Positions 1 to 5,541 of a stretch of 5,541 nt of DNA are shown piece by piece. The stretch comes from Caldisericia bacterium. GTDB lineage: Bacteria; Caldisericota; Caldisericia; UBA6126. The notes under the pieces were generated by a model. The model searched no databases. It was given only the letters and a program-made list of their open reading frames with translations, and was not told the origin of the DNA. Position numbers and translations under genes: made by a program. The stretch covers positions 1 to 5,541 of the forward strand of contig JAQVYZ010000085.1 of NCBI GenBank assembly GCA_028708485.1, read 5' to 3'. The stretch's first letter is position 1, and each line of letters opens with the position of its first letter.

Positions 1-2409
1 CCACGGGGCATTCCATGTGATGGGAGAAGAAGTGCCCTGCGGTTTAAAGTTAATAAGAGCATCATCAACCGATGAAACATCTACACGATAGAACAAAGGC
101 AGAGAGGGTAATTCACGGGTAAGTATCTCCTGAACTGTCTTTAATCCAGCATATACTTCCTTTTTTTCTAATTTCTTGTTGTTGTCGAGTGTAATCTGGT
201 CTACGGTCGGATCGGAGAAACCTGTATAGTTCTGTCCGCTCCAGCCATTTGCTTGGGTTGGAATCATCCCTGAGTTGACAATACTGTACAAATTCGACTC
301 CGGTCCCATAATCCAAGCGTACATAAAAGCAGTAGGGCTTTTGAACTGTCTTTGTTTTAACGTGTTATTGAAAAAGCTGGTGGGTTGTTCATTCTTGGTA
401 ATGACATCCACACCGATTTCTTTCCAAGCAGAGGATACAACCGCCTGTACCTGTTCGCGGGTTTTGTTTTGGGCAGTGGTCATAAATGTAATAGACAGAA
501 CTTTTCCGTCCTTTTCACGTTTTCCGTCAGCGTTCAATTTCCATCCGGCTTCGTCCAATAGATCCCCGGCTTTTTTCTTATCAAATTCATATTTTGTAAT
601 AGAACCATCGTCATATGCATAATGTCTTGGCGGTAACCAAGCATGAGCAACAGGTTGTGCGCCACCAAAGAACTGGTCAACGATACTCTGTCTGTCGATA
701 GCGTGTAATAATGCTTGACGCACTCGCTTATCGGCTAAATCCGGATTGTCGATATTTAAGTCGATATGCTCCCAGGTAAGAGAAGGAGTTAATCTTGGCT
801 TCTGTGTGCTTTCGCGTTTTTCAAGCTGCATCGCTTGGTCAAAGGATAATCCGGTTAGTGTCATGTCAACATTACCGGCAATCGCAGCAGCTAATAAAGT
901 ATCGGTGTTTTCAATGGTACGGAAAGTGATTGTCTCGATCAAGGGTTTGCCGAAAATATAATTTTCATTGGCTTCCAATTGGATAGATTGTCCTTGTTCC
1001 CATTTCTTCACTTTGTAAGCACCGGCGTGCATAGGATTTTGGTTATAATCATATCCTGCTTTGTTATCCGCCTGAGCGACTCTTGCAATGAAGGCTTCGT
1101 CAGCCAGATACTGTTCGGATTTGAAAGATTCATCTTTGTCTTCAGTGGCTGGATTGTCCAGATCACCGTTATAGTAGTTCTTATCTGCAAGGCTGAAAGG
1201 TTTAAGATGATAATTCAGTTTGGTTTCAAAGTATTTTCTGGGCATTAAACCAACGCCACCGTTACCAAAGAGATAGGGTGTGTTCCATAGTACTTGGACG
1301 GTATATTCATCTATCGCAACCACATTGTCGATCCATAAATCCATCTCGCTATGAATCGTAGGGAAAGAAGGATGATTGTACAAATGATAAGAAAATACAG
1401 CATCATCGGCGGTGATATCGGATCCATCCGCCCATTTTAATCCTTTGCGCAGTTCATAAGTGACTTCCATTTTGGTCACTTCACCTTTATCATCTCTGGT
1501 GATCTTCCAAAGACCATTTTCGACGGTAGGAATTCTTTTGATCATAATTGGGAAACGTCCCCAGAACTCATCGTGTCCACCTACAGATCCTTCATAAAGA
1601 AGTGAGGTGATCTGACTCATTGCGCTCATGGTATCCATACCGGAGAACAGCGTCTTCGGTTCCTGGGCTTGTCCGATAGTCAGGGTTCCACCACGCTTGG
1701 GAGGATATATCAGCATAAACACACTGTAACAAGCTTCAGCAACTAACATTGGTTTGTCAGACATGATATAACGGAACTCATCTCCGGCAATCCATCGATA
1801 ATACATCAGTTGGTATTCAGGCAATAAGGCAACAGATAATGAACCTGCTGCATTAGCGGGTACTTCATCATATCCATCCTGTGCCTGAATCAATGGTTCT
1901 GTATATTTAGCAGCCTCTGTAACAGCAGCCTCTCCGCGAGCCTTGACTAACCAAATAGCGGCATCTGCTCTTATGAGTGGATCATCCGGCTTAAAAGTGT
2001 CCGCTTTTTCAATAATATTATTCTCAGCAGCAATTTGAATGGATTTTTGAAAAGCATTGCCTTTAATATCAGAAAAAGCTACTTCACCGGGGGTAGATTT
2101 TAATTCCATGGATCGAACGATCCAATCGATAAATTCACCTCTGGTAATTTCACGAGAAGGAATCAAAACATCCTTTTCTTCTAATAAATGAATAGAAAGC
2201 AGCTTGTACATATAATCTATGGTATAGTCATAGTACTCTACTTTTTGGTTTTCAGGAAGTTTTGACCAGTCGAATTCAAGTTCTTTCGCGTACTTCGGGA
2301 TCTTGTTGGCATCTACTTTTGTAATAGGCTCTTTTTTGGCACAATTGCTAAGCAGGGATGCCGATAACACAAATACTAACAAAAAAGTCAAGAATTTTGT
2401 AAATTTCAC
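1..2409 (-). CDS. SLH-like domain/family 5 peptide-binding lipoprotein (gene 1, 3' end cut by window edge)
   Basis: Probable extracellular substrate-binding lipoprotein of an oligopeptide ABC importer (OppA/DppA type, SBP family 5). The frame is open from the GTG start to base 1, giving 803 residues. Against the paralog next door only about eight residues and the stop are missing. Residues 1-23 form a lipoprotein signal peptide (Lys2 and Lys5, hydrophobic core, LLSNC with Cys23). Residues 60-100 and 110-157 resemble SLH repeats (ITRGEF at 88-93; FSDI at 112-115; PLIRADAA at 144-151), and 178-232 is a degenerate third repeat. The binding domain begins near residue 240 (GGTLTIGQAQEPKTLFSG). It contains the family-typical KWADGSDITADDAVF (325-339) and VRQALLHAIDRQSI (563-576). 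GTG is chosen because AGGGGG lies 5 bases upstream, an in-frame TAA lies 15 bases upstream, and the signal peptide begins there. The ligand is not readable from sequence; peptides are the family default, but nickel, sugars or other solutes are possible. Confidence 0.93.
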   Translation of the reverse strand, partial: MKFTKFLTFLLVFVLSASLLSNCAKKEPITKVDANKIPKYAKELEFDWSKLPENQKVEYYDYTIDYMYKLLSIHLLEEKDVLIPSREITRGEFIDWIVRSMELKSTPGEVAFSDIKGNAFQKSIQIAAENNIIEKADTFKPDDPLIRADAAIWLVKARGEAAVTEAAKYTEPLIQAQDGYDEVPANAAGSLSVALLPEYQLMYYRWIAGDEFRYIMSDKPMLVAEACYSVFMLIYPPKRGGTLTIGQAQEPKTLFSGMDTMSAMSQITSLLYEGSVGGHDEFWGRFPIMIKRIPTVENGLWKITRDDKGEVTKMEVTYELRKGLKWADGSDITADDAVFSYHLYNHPSFPTIHSEMDLWIDNVVAIDEYTVQVLWNTPYLFGNGGVGLMPRKYFETKLNYHLKPFSLADKNYYNGDLDNPATEDKDESFKSEQYLADEAFIARVAQADNKAGYDYNQNPMHAGAYKVKKWEQGQSIQLEANENYIFGKPLIETITFRTIENTDTLLAAAIAGNVDMTLTGLSFDQAMQLEKRESTQKPRLTPSLTWEHIDLNIDNPDLADKRVRQALLHAIDRQSIVDQFFGGAQPVAHAWLPPRHYAYDDGSITKYEFDKKKAGDLLDEAGWKLNADGKREKDGKVLSITFMTTAQNKTREQVQAVVSSAWKEIGVDVITKNEQPTSFFNNTLKQRQFKSPTAFMYAWIMGPESNLYSIVNSGMIPTQANGWSGQNYTGFSDPTVDQITLDNNKKLEKKEVYAGLKTVQEILTRELPSLPLFYRVDVSSVDDALINFKPQGTSSPITWNAPW

Positions 2410-2414
2410 ATATA

Positions 2415-2420
2415 CCCCCT
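2415..2420 (-). promoter_or_regulatory. Ribosome binding site of gene 1, supports the GTG start
   Basis: Read on the minus strand this is AGGGGG, followed by five bases (TATAT) and then GTG. It decides the start. An ATG overlaps the GTG by two bases but is in another frame and runs straight into TGA, so it cannot be the start of this protein. Confidence 0.8.
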
Positions 2421-2455
2421 TTTATTTTCTCATTAGTGGCATTTTAATGAATCGT

Positions 2456-2461
2456 ATTATA
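2456..2461 (-). promoter_or_regulatory. Probable -10 box of a promoter for gene 1
   Basis: The minus strand reads TATAAT, a perfect sigma-70/SigA Pribnow box, in the 101-base gap between genes 2 and 1. The predicted transcript would start near 2449 and have a leader of about 40 bases carrying the ribosome binding site. No good -35 hexamer is seen 16-18 bases upstream; a TTGATA further up is about 28 bases away, too far for normal spacing. Three T-tracts spaced roughly 8-10 bases apart lie just upstream and may compensate through DNA bending. This suggests gene 1 can be expressed separately from gene 2. Confidence 0.5.
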
Positions 2462-2510
2462 TCCCAAAATGGAAAAAACCGATAAAAACTATCAAACAAT
2501 TTTATAAATT

Positions 2511-4925
2511 CTATTTTTTCAACGTCTTCCAATACCAATTGGCTACATTCCATACCGTCAAAGAAGACGTACCGGATGGCCTGAAATTCTCTAAATCTTC
2601 ATGCGCTGAAGAAACTAAAGGATAAAAATACAGAGGCAAACAGGGAAGTTCCTCGATCAATGTTATTTGAATCTTAAGCAGATACTGATAATACTCAGCC
2701 TTTGTATTGGGTTGCTCTGAAGCTTCCAGCCAAGCATCTACTTCCGGGTTGTGATAAGCCGAATAATTCATACCTGTCCAGTGGTTTTGCTCTGAAGGTA
2801 TAGATTGGGAGTGTAAGCAGATGCTGGAATTGTAATCAGGATTCTGTTCAATAGAGATCATCACTGCAGTTGGACCCGAAAAAAGTCTGTTTTGAAGTAA
2901 ACGGTTAAATAAAAAATCTTTCTCCTCGTTTTGTACCGTTACCTGGATGCCCAACTGTTTCCAATAATCAGCAATCGCATTCTGAACCTTTTCCCGTAAA
3001 GGATTGTCTTTAGTAGTGATCAAAGTCATAGACAGTATCTTTCCATTCTTTGAGAGCCACCCATCCTTGTCAACGTTCCATCCTGCCTCTTTAAAATTGT
3101 TCCTCGCTTTCTCGGGATTATAGTCAAATTCCACCCAAGCGCCATTACGAGTAACCGGATGAAGAGGAGGATACCAAGTATTCGCGGGAGAGACTTGTCC
3201 AGTAAAAATATCCAACATGATCGCTTTTCTGTCTATTCCGTATAATAGGGCTTCTCTTACCTTTTTCTGAGCCAGGATCGGATCATCCGTATTGAGAATC
3301 AGGTGTTCCCATGTCATGGAGGGAGGGAAATAAGATCGATGGTTGATATTCCTGCTTTTAAGAGTTAAAGCCTGCTCTAATGTCAAATCTTTTAAAGTTA
3401 CATCCACTTTCCCGGCTAAAACCGCTGCAAACAACACTTCAGAGCCATGGCTAAATTCTGCAGAATCCTTTATCGTCAGGAAAGTGATCTCCTCTATTAA
3501 AGGGGGTCCATAAACAAAATATTCATTTTGTTCCAGTAAGAGCGTGTTGCCTTTTTGCCATTCTTTCAGCTTGTAAGGACCTGCGTATACCGGTTCTGAA
3601 TTAAAGCTACTCCGCACAACGGAATCAATGAAAGCACGATCGGAAAGATAACGGGGGGATAGATAGGATTCATTTTCTTGGGTGTCGGCTTTATCTTTCG
3701 AAGCATCGTAGTAGGTTGGATCAGTAAGCGAATATGGTTGCAATGTCTGCTGTAATTCCTTTTGAAAAAAATGTTCCGGCATGGCTCTGAAAAGCCATCG
3801 GTTCGCATTCAGAAGAAAATGATTCCAGGTAACGATGACCGTCTCAGGATCGGGAGCTTCAATTTTCTCTATCCAAGTCTCTTCTTTTGAATGAAAGGAA
3901 GGGAACTCCGGATGTAGATATAAATAGCTTCCAAAAACAATATCCTGCGCAGTCATATCGGTTCCATCAGACCATTTTAAGCCGTGATGCAATTCATATT
4001 TGATGACCATTCGCTTTTTTCCGTTTTGTTCAGAGATTTTCCACAATCCGTTCTCAAGCGTCGGTACCTGTTTGATGAGAACAGGAAAAAAGCACCAATT
4101 TTCATCTCTTCCTTGAATGAGAGGCATTTCAATAAATTCTAGCGGTCTGTTGATTTCAACTGAATGATCTATTCCGGAAAACAAGGTTTTTGGCTCTTCT
4201 TTTTGGCCAACCACCAATGATCCCCCTTTTACAGGAGGATGTTTCAGCATCATCAGGCTATAAGCGGCTTCAAATACCATCATGGGTTGGTTGGGAGCAA
4301 TATACCTATATTCATTATTTTTATACCACCGATAATATAGAAGCTGGTGCGTAGGCAAGCAACAAACCGTCATCGCACCGACTGCCTCCTTCGGTATCTC
4401 GTAAAATCCATCCTGAGCCGGTATGTATGGCTCTGAATATTGTTCGGCTTTTTCTATGGTTTCCTCTCCAAGAGATCGCACCAACCACAGAGAAGCTTCA
4501 GAACGAATCAATGGTTGATCGGGCTCAAATATATCTGCAGGAGCTAAAATTCCAGAGGTAAAAGCAGCCTTGACGGAAGCATACAAACTATGATCTTCAG
4601 GAATATCCCGAAAAGGGATCGGCTTTCGATTCCCTTTTATTCGCATTGTTTTCACCAACCAATGCAGAAATTCACCTCTTGTCACGTTTCTGGCAGCATT
4701 TTCAACCTCATTGATCTCAAGAATACCTTCCTCAATCCCTTTCAGCATGTACTTCTCTGACCAGGTATAGAAAAGAGGGGACTGATCAGCTGGCAAGGCG
4801 TCCCATTTAAAAACAACTTTCGGATTGGTTTTCTCCATTTTCGGTTTGGTTGAAATAGGGATTGAACATGACTGAATAGCCATTAAAAAACACAATCCTA
4901 AACAAAGTAAACACCACTTTTTCAT
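2511..4925 (-). CDS. SLH-like domain/family 5 peptide-binding lipoprotein (gene 2, complete)
   Basis: Complete 804-residue paralog of gene 1 and probable lipid-anchored binding component of an oligopeptide ABC importer. Residues 1-20 are a lipoprotein signal peptide (Lys2, Lys3, hydrophobic core, lipobox IQSC with Cys20). The SLH-like region covers about 60-93 (VTRGEF 81-86), 103-150 (PFRDI 104-108; PLIRSEA 138-144) and a degenerate third unit at 171-226. The solute-binding domain spans about 234-795, with GGSLVVGQKEEPKTLFSG (234-251), KWSDGTDMTAQDIVF (317-331) and VREALLYGIDRKAIM (556-570). The length exceeds a standard OppA by roughly the size of the N-terminal SLH-like region. The ATG has a GAGGAA site at ideal distance, and an in-frame TAA lies upstream. 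It aligns with gene 1 throughout with no large gaps; one small insertion lies near 488-495. Ligand preference and membrane partners are unknown; no permease or ATPase gene is in the window. Confidence 0.95.
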   Translation of the reverse strand: MKKWCLLCLGLCFLMAIQSCSIPISTKPKMEKTNPKVVFKWDALPADQSPLFYTWSEKYMLKGIEEGILEINEVENAARNVTRGEFLHWLVKTMRIKGNRKPIPFRDIPEDHSLYASVKAAFTSGILAPADIFEPDQPLIRSEASLWLVRSLGEETIEKAEQYSEPYIPAQDGFYEIPKEAVGAMTVCCLPTHQLLYYRWYKNNEYRYIAPNQPMMVFEAAYSLMMLKHPPVKGGSLVVGQKEEPKTLFSGIDHSVEINRPLEFIEMPLIQGRDENWCFFPVLIKQVPTLENGLWKISEQNGKKRMVIKYELHHGLKWSDGTDMTAQDIVFGSYLYLHPEFPSFHSKEETWIEKIEAPDPETVIVTWNHFLLNANRWLFRAMPEHFFQKELQQTLQPYSLTDPTYYDASKDKADTQENESYLSPRYLSDRAFIDSVVRSSFNSEPVYAGPYKLKEWQKGNTLLLEQNEYFVYGPPLIEEITFLTIKDSAEFSHGSEVLFAAVLAGKVDVTLKDLTLEQALTLKSRNINHRSYFPPSMTWEHLILNTDDPILAQKKVREALLYGIDRKAIMLDIFTGQVSPANTWYPPLHPVTRNGAWVEFDYNPEKARNNFKEAGWNVDKDGWLSKNGKILSMTLITTKDNPLREKVQNAIADYWKQLGIQVTVQNEEKDFLFNRLLQNRLFSGPTAVMISIEQNPDYNSSICLHSQSIPSEQNHWTGMNYSAYHNPEVDAWLEASEQPNTKAEYYQYLLKIQITLIEELPCLPLYFYPLVSSAHEDLENFRPSGTSSLTVWNVANWYWKTLKK

Positions 4926-5006
4926 GACTTCCTCAATAAAAAGAATGCTTGGTTTTTCTGTTCTATTTTATAAAAAAAGTTCATGAAATCTAATATTCCT
5001 TAATGA
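4926..5006. other. Gap between the M42 peptidase gene and gene 2
   Basis: AT-rich 81-base spacer. On the minus strand it contains a run of seven T leading into TATAAAATAG, which could be a weak -10 region, but no matching -35 is apparent. No GC-rich hairpin precedes the T-run, so I do not call a terminator. With no terminator and the same orientation, read-through from the peptidase gene into gene 2 is plausible. Whether the two form one operon cannot be settled from sequence alone. Confidence 0.4.
4929..4934 (-). promoter_or_regulatory. Ribosome binding site of gene 2
   Basis: The minus strand reads GAGGAA, then three bases, then ATG. It supports the chosen start of the 804-residue protein. 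Confidence 0.75.
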
Positions 5007-5541
5007 TTATTTCAAGAGATAAGCACAGAGAAGATGAAGCGTATGGCAAATCCCTTCTCGGTGAGTTCTTTCATATCCATGCGATGCAAATACGCCAGGA
5101 CCAATTAATCCATGGATGATGTTGTAACCAGCCCGCAAAGAGGCCTCCACATCAGATCCATACCGGGGAAAGATGTCGACTGCATATGGCAGCTTCTCTT
5201 CTTTAGCACATGCTATCAAAGAAGAAGTCAGCTCATAATGATAAGGTCCGCCAGAATCCTTTGCGCATATAGATACAGCTGTCTCCTTCCCCTGCAGATC
5301 GTCACCGACTGCCCCCATATCAATTGATATCATTTCCTCGTCTGACTCTGTAAAACCGGAGGATCCTCCATGACCCACTTCTTCATAGGAAGTGAATGCC
5401 AGTTTGATTTTTCTTTTCATCTCGGGATGTTCTTCCTGTACCCACTTTGCTAATGCCAACAATATCCCCGCTCCGGCTTTGTCATCCAAATGCCGGCTTT
5501 TAATAAAACCAGATGGCGTGATTTGTGTCCTTGGATCAAAA
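5007..5541 (-). CDS. M42-family zinc aminopeptidase (C-terminal half; 5' end cut by window edge)
   Basis: C-terminal 177 residues of a cytoplasmic metallo-aminopeptidase of family M42 (relatives are annotated as glutamyl aminopeptidase, FrvX or, misleadingly, endoglucanase CelM). Full proteins are around 350 residues, so about half is outside the window. In fragment numbering, SRHLDDKAG (15-23) carries the metal-bridging Asp pair. YEEVGHGG (52-59) carries the catalytic and metal-binding Glu pair, ISIDMG (71-76) a ligand Asp, and ASHGYERTH (152-160) the C-terminal ligand His. The first His ligand would lie upstream, out of view. The visible active site is intact. The frame is open from base 5541 to the TAA at 5007-5009. 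A TTG at 5487-5489 is the Leu of LDD and not a start. The protein probably removes N-terminal residues from peptides and may act on those brought in with the help of the two downstream binding proteins; that link is inferred from gene order. Confidence 0.93.
   Translation of the reverse strand, partial: FDPRTQITPSGFIKSRHLDDKAGAGILLALAKWVQEEHPEMKRKIKLAFTSYEEVGHGGSSGFTESDEEMISIDMGAVGDDLQGKETAVSICAKDSGGPYHYELTSSLIACAKEEKLPYAVDIFPRYGSDVEASLRAGYNIIHGLIGPGVFASHGYERTHREGICHTLHLLCAYLLK

Noticed and set aside
275..1248. Plus-strand open frames at 275-622, 746-961 and 979-1248
   Set aside because: They lie wholly opposite gene 1, lack recognisable domains and are explained by the codon pattern of the gene on the other strand.
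2303..2485. Plus-strand 60-residue frame crossing the gene 1 start and the gap
   Set aside because: It overlaps the signal peptide region and promoter of gene 1, and its sequence is an antisense reading of an AT-rich region with no ribosome binding site that I can see.
2485..2510. ATAAAA/TTTTAT inverted repeat after gene 2 as a terminator
   Set aside because: The stem is all A-T with a long loop; the stability would be too low to call it.
2514..2545. Hairpin CCAAT/ATTGG at the end of gene 2 as a terminator
   Set aside because: It is short, lies inside the coding sequence and is not followed directly by a T-run on the transcribed strand.
3566..3808. Minus-strand 80-residue frame inside gene 2
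   Set aside because: It is an out-of-frame shadow of the complete binding-protein gene.
4950..5006. Terminator after the peptidase gene (TTCATGAA followed by a T-run)
   Set aside because: The palindrome has no loop and only four AT-rich pairs per arm, so it cannot form a working hairpin.
5487..5489. TTG as the start of the peptidase
   Set aside because: The frame stays open to the window edge with M42-like sequence upstream, and the TTG encodes the Leu of the metal-binding LDD motif.

Overview
The window holds three genes, all read from the minus strand. In transcription order they are the C-terminal half of an M42-family zinc aminopeptidase (cut by the right edge), a complete 804-residue oligopeptide-binding lipoprotein, and a second, paralogous oligopeptide-binding lipoprotein of which 803 residues are visible (cut by the left edge, probably only a few residues short of its stop). 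The two gaps between genes are short, at 81 and 101 bases. There are no RNA genes, mobile elements, CRISPR arrays or plus-strand genes that I can support.

The two binding proteins share an unusual layout: a lipoprotein signal peptide, an N-terminal region resembling S-layer homology (SLH) repeats, then a full-length family 5 (OppA/DppA-type) solute-binding domain. They align end to end, so they come from a tandem gene duplication that has since diverged considerably. The M42 peptidase fragment keeps all the metal-site and catalytic motifs that fall inside the window.

The set suggests peptide scavenging: peptides are captured outside the membrane, imported by an ABC transporter whose other subunits are not in the window, and trimmed in the cytoplasm by the aminopeptidase. 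This functional link is inferred from gene order. Gene 1 has a good Pribnow box and a strong ribosome binding site, so it can probably be transcribed apart from gene 2.

The moderately low GC, strong Shine-Dalgarno sites, SLH-like repeats, lipoprotein-type binding proteins and the style of the M42 sequence all fit a Gram-positive (Firmicutes, probably clostridial) bacterium. That is a judgement from sequence style and not a firm placement. I see no strong evidence of a previously undescribed system. The most unusual points are the SLH/lipoprotein/binding-protein fusion and its duplication.
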